Shown: piece after piece, positions 1-6,337 of the stretch
How positions within the stretch are numbered: the first letter of the stretch is position 1
How the letters are laid out: the number at the start of each line of letters is the position of its first letter
NCBI GenBank assembly: GCA_050999155.1
Contig: JBPCPM010000129.1
Location: 1 to 11,823 of the forward strand
Origin: JBPCPM01 sp050999155
GTDB lineage: Bacteria > Actinomycetota > Thermoleophilia > Solirubrobacterales > 70-9
Reading direction: 5' to 3'
Length of the DNA stretch: 11,823 nt
Notes under the pieces: generated by a model
Databases searched by the model: none
Told to the model about the DNA's origin: nothing
The model's input: the letters and a program-made list of their open reading frames with translations, nothing else
Position numbers and translations under genes: made by a program

Positions 1-448
1 CGTCGGCGAGCATGGCCCGGATCGCGCGCTGGCTCTCCCCCACCCGCTCGACCATGTAGGGGACGAGCAGCTCGGGGTCGAGCTCGAGGATGCGGTCGAA
101 CAGCGGCTCACGGGACATGGCCCGAGCTCCGTTGACCGCCGCCTCCACGAGCGCCGCGCGTGCGTCGCTGGTAACCCGACCGGCCGCCTCGCGCTGGGCC
201 TCGGTGACGACACGGGCGAACTCCCGGGTCATCAGCGCGGAGAGCAGCGCGCGCAGGTCGTCGAAGTGCCGGTACAGGGTCATCCGGCTCACGCCCGCCC
301 GCCGAGCGACCTCGGAGAAGGTTGTCCGCTTGACGCCGATGTCGACCACGCACGCGCGAGCCGCGTCAAGAATTGCCTGGTCCGGAGCCGATTCCAGCGG
401 ATGGGCGGTCGCGGAGGCGGACCCCGACTCTGGTGTACGGGTTGACAT
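1..448 (-). CDS. TetR/AcrR family transcriptional regulator (partial, C-terminus beyond left edge)
   Basis: The reading frame starts with ATG at 448 and runs open for 149 codons off the left edge. An in-frame TGA at 455-457, just upstream, fixes the start. Residues 24-65 form the TetR DNA-binding domain: helix 1 (QAILDAARACVVDIG), then a helix-turn-helix around 43-62 with the hallmark segments EVARRAGVSRMTLYRHFDDL. The rest is the beginning of the helical ligand-binding domain, which gives no clue to the ligand. Members usually repress as dimers and are released by a small molecule. About 50 residues should be missing. The gene is divergent from the protein gene at 620, and the 171-base gap holds a candidate operator right at the TetR start, so autoregulation is likely. 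The family call is firm; the target is unknown. Confidence 0.9.
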   Translation of the reverse strand, partial: MSTRTPESGSASATAHPLESAPDQAILDAARACVVDIGVKRTTFSEVARRAGVSRMTLYRHFDDLRALLSALMTREFARVVTEAQREAAGRVTSDARAALVEAAVNGARAMSREPLFDRILELDPELLVPYMVERVGESQRAIRAMLAD

Positions 449-452
449 CTCG

Positions 453-467
453 TGTCAAACTGTAACA
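453..467. promoter_or_regulatory. Candidate TetR operator (imperfect dyad) overlapping a -10 hexamer
   Basis: The plus strand reads TGTCAAACTGTAACA, which has 15-base dyad symmetry of the form TGTnAnAnTnTnACA. It lies 4 bases upstream of the TetR ATG. On the minus strand it contains TACAGT (459-464), a -10-like TAnnnT hexamer 10 bases before the ATG. A repressor bound here would cover the gene's own promoter. The link to this TetR is inferred from position only. Confidence 0.4.
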
Positions 468-619
468 TCTGGGGCGCCCGGCACCGCCACGAGCGACCAT
501 CGGAGTTCGCGGCCGGCCTAGCAGCTCCTTTGCCTGCAAGCGCTCCTGCATCGGGGCCCTCGCCCAGGTGCGGCCGTTAGTGTGCGCGCATCGCGGTCGC
601 CAGCCGTCCGCCCTCGGTT

Positions 620-1105
620 ATGGAAGAGCCAAACGCCACCCAGCGCGGGAACTACGAGTCCGGCTCGGACTACGTCCTGGAGTACGGCGAGCTGCGCTTT
701 TCCTTCAACGAACACGACTTCTCCCAGCGCGTTGAACAGGCCGCGGTCAAGCTCGGATTCCTGCGCCCCGGCCTCAACGAGGAAGAGATCGAGGACATGG
801 TCAACCTCGCCGTCAACGGCGAGATCCGTGAACCCGCCTCGGCTCTCGGCGAGCACGTCAACCGGCACTGGACCCAGCTCGTCGGCGCGGCCAACCGCAG
901 CCTCGTGCACTGGCTGCGTCGGCTGGTCTTCCGCGGCGCCTGGCTGGACCAGCGCGTCAAGGAAGGCGAGCTTGACGTCGTCTTCGACGACTCAACCCAG
1001 ACCTTCGGCTACGTGCAGCCCGAGCGCAACCGCGAGCTGATCGAGCTCTCCCCCGAGCCGTCGTGGTCGCAGGTCGCCTACCGGCGACGCCAGCAGCGCC
1101 GCTAG
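620..1105 (+). CDS. Hypothetical protein, 161 aa, unknown family
   Basis: I do not recognise a family. The reading frame looks genuinely coding: it has balanced acidic, basic, aromatic and aliphatic residues, while the overlapping frames are Ser/Arg-rich shadows. It has no signal peptide and no membrane helix. Visible parts are an N-terminal stretch rich in aromatic and acidic residues (YVLEYGELRFSFNEHDF, about 18-34), a helical segment with an acidic cluster (LNEEEIEDMVNLAVNGEI), and a central amphipathic region rich in Trp and Arg (HWTQLVGAANRSLVHWLRRLVFRGAWLDQR, about 85-114). A short acidic strand (GELDVVFDD) and a basic tail ending RRRQQRR follow, and the tail could bind nucleic acid or acidic lipid. 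No Shine-Dalgarno sequence precedes the ATG. The gene diverges from the TetR gene and is a possible target of it. It converges on the methyltransferase with 52 bases between. Confidence 0.75.
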   Translation: MEEPNATQRGNYESGSDYVLEYGELRFSFNEHDFSQRVEQAAVKLGFLRPGLNEEEIEDMVNLAVNGEIREPASALGEHVNRHWTQLVGAANRSLVHWLRRLVFRGAWLDQRVKEGELDVVFDDSTQTFGYVQPERNRELIELSPEPSWSQVAYRRRQQRR

Positions 1106-1157
1106 ACCGATCGGCCGAGCCGGCTGACCTGCAGGGCCGCCGCCGAAGCTCGCGTTG

Positions 1158-2015
1158 TTACCCGCGGTCGGAGGGAGCCGGGCTGCCGGTCGCGGCGGGC
1201 GCACGGGCACGGGCGTACAGGTCCGCCACCCCGAACCGGTCAAGGCCGCGGCCGAGACGGGCGAGCCGGTGGTAGGTGCGCCCCGCCCGGGTCGAGGGGA
1301 CGAACCCCGTGTAGATCCACCAGCCGAGCCAGACCTCGACCGGGTCGAAGCCGGCGGTCCGCAGCGCCTTGCCCAGCGAGCCCTGGGTCTGCTCGTTGAC
1401 GTGCATCGTTCGCTCGTGCTCGTTGCGCGGATCGGCCGGCCATCGCCACAGCCGCCACGGGGCGACCATTCGTTGGATGCAATAGGTCACGTCGTAGACG
1501 AGCCGGTTCGGAGCGGTGTGCACGAAAAGCTGCCCTCCCGGCGCGAGCACCCGCCGCACCTCACCCAGCGTGTCGCGCAGCTCTCGCGGGCTGAGGTGCT
1601 CGACGACGTCGAGCATCGTGACGAGGTCGTAGTGGCCGTCGGCGGCCGGAATCGCTCGCGCGTCGGCCTGGCGGTAGGTCACGTGGGACAGCCCCCGGTC
1701 AGCGGCCACCTTTCGGGCCAGCTCGATCGCCGCGTGCGAATAGTCGATCCCCATCGCCTCGGACGCGCCCCGTTCGACCGCAACCCGCGGCAACTCTCCT
1801 CGCCCGGTGCCGACATCGAGCACCCGCGTGTCGGGCTGCAGCCCGATCAGATCCAGCATGCCCCCGTACAGCGGGTCCGGAGTCTGACCATCAGACTCGC
1901 GCCACTCGTCGGACCCGAAGCAGCGGTGCAGGTAGTAGTCCTCGTCGTACGCCGTCGATGCGACGACCGGTTCGGTGAGGACTCGCTCGGCCGCCGGCGG
2001 GTCCAAAGGGGCCAT
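1158..2015 (-). CDS. Class I SAM-dependent methyltransferase
   Basis: The 285-residue protein carries the Rossmann-type methyltransferase motifs in order. Motif I is VLDVGTGRGE (65-74), which binds S-adenosylmethionine. The acidic end of strand 2 is GIDYS (89-93, Asp91 expected to bind the ribose). The adenine-side motif is QADARAIP (116-123). YDLVTMLDVVEHL (129-141) is the motif-IV/post-motif region, typical of the UbiE/UbiG-like small-molecule or lipid methyltransferases. LAPGGQLFVHTAPN follows. After the core there is a Trp-rich segment (APWRLWRWP), then HERTMHVNEQT, as seen in methyltransferases of polysaccharide and lipid clusters. The C-terminus is basic and probably disordered. The substrate cannot be read from the sequence. 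No Shine-Dalgarno sequence precedes the ATG, but a -10-like TAGACT ends 7 bases upstream. It lies 78 bases downstream of the CpaB-like gene, so it may be a separate unit. Confidence 0.9.
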   Translation of the reverse strand: MAPLDPPAAERVLTEPVVASTAYDEDYYLHRCFGSDEWRESDGQTPDPLYGGMLDLIGLQPDTRVLDVGTGRGELPRVAVERGASEAMGIDYSHAAIELARKVAADRGLSHVTYRQADARAIPAADGHYDLVTMLDVVEHLSPRELRDTLGEVRRVLAPGGQLFVHTAPNRLVYDVTYCIQRMVAPWRLWRWPADPRNEHERTMHVNEQTQGSLGKALRTAGFDPVEVWLGWWIYTGFVPSTRAGRTYHRLARLGRGLDRFGVADLYARARAPAATGSPAPSDRG

Positions 2016-2022
2016 GGGCGCC

Positions 2023-2028
2023 AGTCTA
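2023..2028 (-). promoter_or_regulatory. Candidate -10 element of the methyltransferase gene (leaderless)
   Basis: The minus strand reads TAGACT, then GGCGCCC, then the ATG at 2015. The 7-base gap would place the transcription start on or next to the start codon. No Shine-Dalgarno sequence is present and no convincing -35 box is seen. Confidence 0.35.
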
Positions 2029-2093
2029 GAGCCGCGCCGGTCCCCTCGATGAACCCGGCGATGCCACGGTCATCACGACCCCGCGCGCCACTG

Positions 2094-2786
2094 CTATCGG
2101 CGTTCGGCTCGGGGCAACAGCCGGATCTGCCGGGCGAAGCTCTCGGCGTCGATCAGCTCCACCGCCTGGGCTGAGGTGAGCGCAAGAACAGCCACCCACT
2201 CCCCAAGCGTGCCGGCGCCGGAATCGGGAGGAGGTTCGTCGTCGCCGTCTCCCGCGGCGGTTTCTCCGGCCGGATCGAGCCCCAGCAGCCGGACGTCGCG
2301 CTGGGCGATCCGGGTGGTCGAGTCCCCCGCCGCCTCGGACGCCACGATCACATCCACGCGAGATCCGGCCTTCAGGCGCCCGAGCGCCGCCCCTCCCGAC
2401 ACCCGGACCTCGACCGGACTCCGGCCTCGACCCGCACGGGGTCGCGATGGCCGCGAGCTGCCGGGCGCACGGAGCTGGGAGGCGAGCACGTAGGAGCCGG
2501 CCGGCAGCTCGACGGCCGGGACGAGGCCCGCCACCTCCTCGAGCGCGCGCACCGCGTCGGGAGGCGCGAACCGCTCCGGGACGCGGCGGATCGACACCGC
2601 GGGGCGATCGGAGGCCGCGTCGATCGTGCGCCGGGCCGGGAGAGCCCGCTCGGCCACCACCACCTCCCGCAGGGCCCCGAACGGCTCCCGCGCGAGGCGA
2701 CCCTGCCGCTCGGCGACCGTGATGGCCCCGACTGCGCACAGGCAGGCCGCCACGAACAGCGCGACGGCCCGGCGCCGCCGGTTCAC
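2094..2786 (-). CDS. cpaB: CpaB/RcpC-like SAF-domain membrane protein
   Basis: The 230-residue protein starts at GTG 2786, which overlaps the kinase stop by 4 bases (GTGA). Four arginines (3-6) precede one membrane helix (about 7-24), giving an inside-basic orientation with the rest outside. A SAF domain follows (about 40-103), with VVVAERALPARRTI at its start and ELPAGSYVLASQL at its end. The second part (about 118-230) resembles the RcpC/CpaB domain: SGGAALGRLKAGSRVDVIVAS, RDVRLLGLDPAG, then VLALTSAQAVELIDAESF. An acidic Pro/Gly-rich loop (AGDGDDEPPPDSGAG) sits between. CpaB proteins are envelope components of Flp/Tad pili, acting with the secretin. No other pilus gene lies in the window, and the partners here are a regulator and a kinase. 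A pilus role is therefore inferred from family only. Confidence 0.8.
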   Translation of the reverse strand: MNRRRRAVALFVAACLCAVGAITVAERQGRLAREPFGALREVVVAERALPARRTIDAASDRPAVSIRRVPERFAPPDAVRALEEVAGLVPAVELPAGSYVLASQLRAPGSSRPSRPRAGRGRSPVEVRVSGGAALGRLKAGSRVDVIVASEAAGDSTTRIAQRDVRLLGLDPAGETAAGDGDDEPPPDSGAGTLGEWVAVLALTSAQAVELIDAESFARQIRLLPRAERR

Positions 2787-3496
2787 GACTCGGCGCCACC
2801 CGCCGGGATCGGCACCTCGAGCACGGCAACCGTCCCCGTCATCGACGGATGCAGCGCGAACCGCCCGTCGTGGGAGGTCGCGACGTCGTCGACGACCTTC
2901 AACCCGTGCCCACGCAGCGGCGTCCTGGCCGCCCGGCGGCGGCCGCGGCGTTCGCGGCCGGCGGTGAGAGGCCAAGCCAGCTGTGAGCTGCCGCCGCGGT
3001 CGCGGACGCTGATCCGGAGCTGGCCGTTGACGAGGCTGCCGATGCAGCTGACCGTGCCTCCCCCATGCTCGAGGGCGTTGGCGATGAGGTTGTCGAGGGC
3101 CTGGGCCAGGCGGATCGGGTCGGCCAGGATCTGCGTCTGCTCGACGTTCCAGTGCATGCGCACGCTCCGCCCCCGGTGTCGCGCCGCAGCCTCCCAGCGC
3201 CCGATCGCGTCCTCGCACAACTGCTTGGGATCGACCAGCGTCCGGCGGGCCGAAGGACTGCTCCCTCCGACCACGCGTTCGAGGTCGTCGAGAGCGGCGA
3301 ACGTGAGATCGACCTGGGCCATCACCTTGCGGTCGCGAGACCCCGCAGCCGCGAAGGTCAGGGCCTGCAGCGGCCGGCGAAGCTCGTGGAGACCGCGAGC
3401 CACGGCCTCACTGCGAAGGCGATACCGCAGGAGTCCGGCGACAAGAGCGGCCAGCGCGACCGCGCCGCCCACCGCCGTCAGCGCCACGAGGCTCAC
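2783..3496 (-). CDS. Small membrane-anchored sensor histidine kinase
   Basis: The 237-residue protein starts at GTG 3496, two bases after the response regulator stop. It has one N-terminal membrane helix (about 5-23) and no recognisable sensor domain. The dimerisation helix follows at once, with the phospho-acceptor H37 in LHELRRPLQAL. The ATP-binding domain shows the N box (DNLIANALEHGGG, N140), the G1 box (VRDRGG, D166) and a short G2 box (LRGHGLKVV, 194-202). The domain ends in strands typical of HATPase_c. Between G1 and G2 lies an unusual basic stretch (GRERRGRRRAAR, 180-191) in the ATP-lid region. The protein is shorter than the usual 350-500 residues of the family because input domains are absent. 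Its partner is almost certainly the regulator immediately upstream. Confidence 0.9.
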   Translation of the reverse strand: MSLVALTAVGGAVALAALVAGLLRYRLRSEAVARGLHELRRPLQALTFAAAGSRDRKVMAQVDLTFAALDDLERVVGGSSPSARRTLVDPKQLCEDAIGRWEAAARHRGRSVRMHWNVEQTQILADPIRLAQALDNLIANALEHGGGTVSCIGSLVNGQLRISVRDRGGSSQLAWPLTAGRERRGRRRAARTPLRGHGLKVVDDVATSHDGRFALHPSMTGTVAVLEVPIPAGGAES

Positions 3497-3498
3497 GG

Positions 3499-4209
3499 TC
3501 AGGCCTCGACGAGGCGGTAGCCCACGCCCCAGCAGTTGATGACGAAGCGGCCGCTGTCACCACAGAGCTTGCGCCGCAGGCGACTGGCGTGGGAGTCGAG
3601 GGTCCTGGTGCGGCCCAGGGACCGGAACCCCCACACGTCCCGGAGCAGTTCCTCCTTCGTAAAGACCCGGGTCGGCTCGGCCGCCAGCTGCCGAAGCAGG
3701 GCGAACTCCTTGTTGGCCAGCGCAACGGGTTCGCCCTCCAGCGTCACCGAGCGGGTGGCCGGGTCGACGACCAGCTCGCCGACGCGGATCGGCCCTTCCC
3801 GTCGCTCGCCTCGACGGCGGAGAACGTTGCCCAGCCGGGCGAGCAGCTCCGGGTAGTGGATCGGCTTGACGAGGTAATCGTCGGCGCCTTCCTTCAGTCC
3901 ACGGACGCGGTCCTCGGCCGCGGCGCTGCCCGAGCACACCACGACCGGAAGCTGCGGATCGAACCGGTCCGCGGCGTCGGCGCGGCGGATCGTGCGCAAC
4001 ACGTCGAGGCCGCCCGCGTCCGGCAGGCCCAGATCCAGCAGCATCAGGTCTGGTTGCTTGTAGCGACAGTGCCGCAAGGCGTCGGCAGCGCACTCGGCCG
4101 GCAACGGTTCGTAGCGGTCGGCTACGAGGTTGTCGCACAGAAAGGTGCGGGTGGGCTCGTCGTCTTCGCAGACGACCACGGTGGCGAGGGGATCGATGTC
4201 GGGGAGCAT
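3499..4209 (-). CDS. OmpR/PhoB-family response regulator
   Basis: The 236-residue protein has the two domains of the OmpR class. The receiver (about 8-125) has the acidic pocket E15-D16-D17, the phospho-acceptor D59 (LMLLDLGLPD), S93 as the switch Ser/Thr (VVVCSGS) and K115 (YLVKP), so all catalytic residues are present. The C-terminal winged helix (about 140-235) shows NKEFALLRQLAAEPTRVFTKEELLRDVWG, the recognition region with RTLDSHASRLRRKL, and the closing GVGYRLV. It is therefore a phosphorylation-controlled DNA-binding regulator. The kinase gene begins 2 bases after its stop, and a CpaB-like gene follows. The ATG at 4209 has no clear Shine-Dalgarno sequence, and a small hairpin lies about 19 bases upstream. 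It is divergent from the SRPBCC gene and may control that gap. Confidence 0.95.
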   Translation of the reverse strand: MLPDIDPLATVVVCEDDEPTRTFLCDNLVADRYEPLPAECAADALRHCRYKQPDLMLLDLGLPDAGGLDVLRTIRRADAADRFDPQLPVVVCSGSAAAEDRVRGLKEGADDYLVKPIHYPELLARLGNVLRRRGERREGPIRVGELVVDPATRSVTLEGEPVALANKEFALLRQLAAEPTRVFTKEELLRDVWGFRSLGRTRTLDSHASRLRRKLCGDSGRFVINCWGVGYRLVEA

Positions 4210-4227
4210 GGGCCGTCAAGCGCGGCC

Positions 4228-4245
4228 GGGGGATTTCTCTCCCCC
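4228..4245 (-). promoter_or_regulatory. Small hairpin upstream of the response regulator operon
   Basis: On the minus strand GGGGGA, a 6-base loop GAGAAA, then TCCCCC form a perfect 6-bp stem ending 18 bases before the ATG at 4209. It could shape a 5' leader or be an operator half. It is short, so chance is possible. Confidence 0.25.
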
Positions 4246-4306
4246 ACGCCGCGCCCGTGCGGCGCGAGCGCCGGGCGCGCGCCTGCGGGACCGGAGACCG
4301 TGGCTC

Positions 4307-4312
4307 TAGAGT
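4307..4312 (+). promoter_or_regulatory. Candidate -10 element of the SRPBCC gene
   Basis: TAGAGT on the plus strand lies about 46 bases upstream of the ATG at 4359, giving a leader of about 40 bases. This fits the presence of a Shine-Dalgarno sequence in that leader. No clear -35 box is seen. Confidence 0.25.
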
Positions 4313-4348
4313 CCGCGCACGGCCCCGCCAACCGACCTGTACCGCGAC

Positions 4349-4354
4349 GAGGAG
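4349..4354 (+). promoter_or_regulatory. Ribosome binding site of the SRPBCC gene
   Basis: GAGGAG sits 4 bases before the ATG at 4359. It decides for this start over an upstream in-frame ATG at 4257, which would add 34 Arg-rich residues read from intergenic sequence. Confidence 0.6.
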
Positions 4355-4358
4355 ACCC

Positions 4359-4784
4359 ATGGCCCAGCAGGAGATCGACGAACGCGCAACGACCACCGCC
4401 GAGCCCGCCGCCGTGTGGGAACTGCTGGCCGACAGCAGCACGTGGCCGTCGTGGACCTCGATCGACAGCCACGAGCAGGAGCGGCCGCCAGGACCGGACG
4501 GCACGGGTGAGATCCGGCGGTTCAAGAACGGGCCACTGACCATCCGCGAGGAGATCGTCGAGGTCGTGGAGCAGCGCCGCTTCAGCTACAGCCTGCTGAG
4601 CGGGCTGCCGGTGAAGAGCTACGGGGCCGAGATCGATCTCTCGGCGACCGACGAGGGGACCGAGATCCGCTGGCACACGACGTTCGAGCCGAAGGTGCCC
4701 GGGACCGGCCTTCCGATCAAGCTTGTGCTCACCAAGGCCACCAAGGACTTTGTCTCAGGGCTGGTGGAAGCCTCCGGAAGCTGA
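4359..4784 (+). CDS. SRPBCC-superfamily (polyketide cyclase/START-like) protein
   Basis: The 141-residue protein starts at the ATG preceded by GAGGAG. It has the SRPBCC pattern. A first strand carries an alternating acidic/Thr pattern, then the helix AAVWELLADSSTWPSW (17-32), the most recognisable signature of this fold. Strand ligand-pocket segments follow (GEIRRFKNGPLTIREEIVEV, RRFSYSLLSGLPVKSYGAEIDL), then EIRWHTTFEPKVPG. The C-terminal helix (LVLTKATKDFVSGLVEAS) covers the cavity. Such proteins bind hydrophobic small molecules, and some act as cyclases or dehydratases. The ligand cannot be read here. The length matches single-domain members. It diverges from the response regulator and converges on rho, with 29 bases between the stops. 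Confidence 0.85.
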   Translation: MAQQEIDERATTTAEPAAVWELLADSSTWPSWTSIDSHEQERPPGPDGTGEIRRFKNGPLTIREEIVEVVEQRRFSYSLLSGLPVKSYGAEIDLSATDEGTEIRWHTTFEPKVPGTGLPIKLVLTKATKDFVSGLVEASGS

Positions 4785-4813
4785 CAGGCCGGCCGGAGGA
4801 CCCTCGGCTACCC

Positions 4814-6244
4814 CTACAGCTCGTCGAGCAGTTCCTTGTTGCTCTTCGTGCGGTGCAGCCGTTCGGACAGCTCGCGGGCCGCGACCTTGAGGTCGTTCTT
4901 GGCGAGCTCGGCGCGGAGCTTGCGTACGGCGGCGAGCTCGTCCTCCTCGCGTAGCTCGGCTTCGCGCGTCGAGCCGCAGCCGTCGGGCACGACGGGGTTG
5001 ATGCCCTCTCCGGCCAGCTCGGCGTCGAGGCGGATCACGGCGTTCTCGGTGGTGGCCAGGACGCCGAAGGCGGCATCGGCCTGGGCGGAGCCGGTGCCAA
5101 CCAGTGCGGTGCCGACGATGGTCAGCGATCCGGCCCCGTCCTCACCGGTCTCACGGCCGGCGTTGAACAGCGGCTTGACCTTCTCCGGCGAGCCGTGGGC
5201 GATGGCCAGACGCGAGAGCGAGTCGACCAGCAGCAGCACGTCCTCGCCGTTCTCGACCCGCCGCTTGGCCGCGCCGAGCGCGCGCTCGGCGGTGTGGACC
5301 TGGTCGCGGGCGTCGCGGTCGGCCGTCGATATCTCGAGGGGGATACCTCCCAGCGCCTCGCGCCAGGCGGTCTCGTCCTCGGGACGCTCGTCGATGAGCA
5401 GCACCATCGGGTCGGGCGCCTTGTCGGACTTCGCGGCCGCCTGGGCGAGCGCGCGCAGCAGCGTCGTGCGGCCGGCCCGGGGCTGGGTGACGACCAGCAC
5501 CCGCTGGCCGTAGGCCAACGGGACCAGCAGCTCGATCGAGCGCAGCAGCACATCGTCGTGGGCGAGGCCGAGATCGATCCGGCGGTGGGCCGGGACCGGG
5601 GTGAGCTTCTCGAAGCCCTCAGCCTTGTCGCCGCGGTCCTCGCGGTCGGCGCCGTCGTCGTCCTCGGCTACCTCGGAGCCGTTGACCGACGTGACGCGGG
5701 CCAGCGCGCGGTGGCGCTCGCCCTTGCGCGGGTTGCGCCACGGACCGGCGACGGTGTCGCCCTCCTGCAGCGAGAAGCGGCGGATCTGGGAGGCGGAGAT
5801 GTAGATGTCACCGTCGTCGTCGTGCTCGGTCGGCTCGATGAACCCGTGCCCGCGCCGCGTGAGCGACAGCGTGCCCTCGGTCTCGCCCGCCACGGCATCG
5901 TCACCGTCGCCGGTGTCGTCGGTGTCGGGGCCGTCGGGGTCCTCCTTGGCGTCCCGGCCGCCCTTCCCCTCCCCGCGACCTCGGCGGGGAGACGGCTCGG
6001 AACGTTCGGAGCGCTCGCCCCGTCCCCGGCCGGACCCGCGGCCGCCACGGCGACGGCGTCCGCCACCGGAACCGCGATCGTCCGATTCGCCGCGGCCGGA
6101 CCGGCGAGAATCCGCTCCCCCACCCTCGGAGAGCTTGTCGATCAGCTCGTCGCGGGTGAGAAGGCGGAAACGCTCGATCCCGGCCTCGGCGGCGAGGGCG
6201 TGGAGGTCGGCAAGGTGCTTGTCGGAAAGATCAGCTGAAGACAT
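4814..6244 (-). CDS. rho: Diverged transcription termination factor Rho
   Basis: The 476-residue protein has Rho domains in order. The Rho N-domain (1-42) is followed by a linker that is Arg/Gly-rich (47-97) then acidic (98-123). The cold-shock RNA-binding domain (124-189) includes GHGFIEP and DIYISASQIRRF. A second acidic insert (190-209) leads to the RecA-type ATPase (211-431) and the typical C-terminus. E286 in IDERPE and Walker B D341 (LLLVDSLSRLA) match the catalytic residues of Rho. However, Walker A reads TQPRAGRTT (253-261), with R259 where Rho has the invariant Lys. The Q-loop region after D341 is reduced to GSPEKVKPLFNAGRE, and the R-loop (VLATTEN) has Ala where Escherichia coli Rho has Lys326. 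A Thr-Arg near the arginine finger is kept (R427). The normal role is ATP-driven RNA translocation that ends transcription. Here activity is uncertain. Transaldolase lies just upstream. Confidence 0.88.
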   Translation of the reverse strand: MSSADLSDKHLADLHALAAEAGIERFRLLTRDELIDKLSEGGGADSRRSGRGESDDRGSGGGRRRRGGRGSGRGRGERSERSEPSPRRGRGEGKGGRDAKEDPDGPDTDDTGDGDDAVAGETEGTLSLTRRGHGFIEPTEHDDDGDIYISASQIRRFSLQEGDTVAGPWRNPRKGERHRALARVTSVNGSEVAEDDDGADREDRGDKAEGFEKLTPVPAHRRIDLGLAHDDVLLRSIELLVPLAYGQRVLVVTQPRAGRTTLLRALAQAAAKSDKAPDPMVLLIDERPEDETAWREALGGIPLEISTADRDARDQVHTAERALGAAKRRVENGEDVLLLVDSLSRLAIAHGSPEKVKPLFNAGRETGEDGAGSLTIVGTALVGTGSAQADAAFGVLATTENAVIRLDAELAGEGINPVVPDGCGSTREAELREEDELAAVRKLRAELAKNDLKVAARELSERLHRTKSNKELLDEL

Positions 6245-6252
6245 GGCGCGGG

Positions 6253-6258
6253 AGCATA
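6253..6258 (-). promoter_or_regulatory. Candidate -10 element of rho (leaderless)
   Basis: The minus strand reads TATGCT, then 8 bases (CCCGCGCC), then the rho ATG at 6244. No Shine-Dalgarno sequence is present, so a transcript beginning at or next to the ATG is likely. The 93-base gap after transaldolase, with a GC hairpin, also supports a separate promoter. Confidence 0.4.
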
Positions 6259-6314
6259 TCCATGACCCTCGGCGCCACCGTGCCCCGTCCCTGATGCCCG
6301 AGACCGCCCCGGCC

Positions 6315-6332
6315 CCGGGGTGGAGCCCCCGG
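6315..6332 (-). terminator. GC hairpin after transaldolase, possible terminator
   Basis: A perfect 6-bp stem (CCGGGG / CCCCGG) with a 6-base loop lies 5 bases beyond the transaldolase stop. No T-run follows, so it is not a classical intrinsic terminator. It may stabilise the 3' end or act with Rho. Confidence 0.35.
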
Positions 6333-6337
6333 CGGAC

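Noticed and set aside
90..521. Plus-strand open frame opposite the TetR gene
   Set aside because: Ser/Arg/Ala-rich with no fold signature, while the other strand gives a clear TetR helix-turn-helix.
1155..2174. Plus-strand open frame (339 codons) opposite the methyltransferase
   Set aside because: The minus-strand product has all SAM-binding motifs; the plus-strand product is low-complexity Arg/Pro/Val.
2787..3218. Upstream extension of the CpaB-like frame to 3218
   Set aside because: The extension is Arg/Pro-rich and lies wholly over the kinase gene. GTG 2786 overlaps the kinase stop and directly precedes the membrane anchor.
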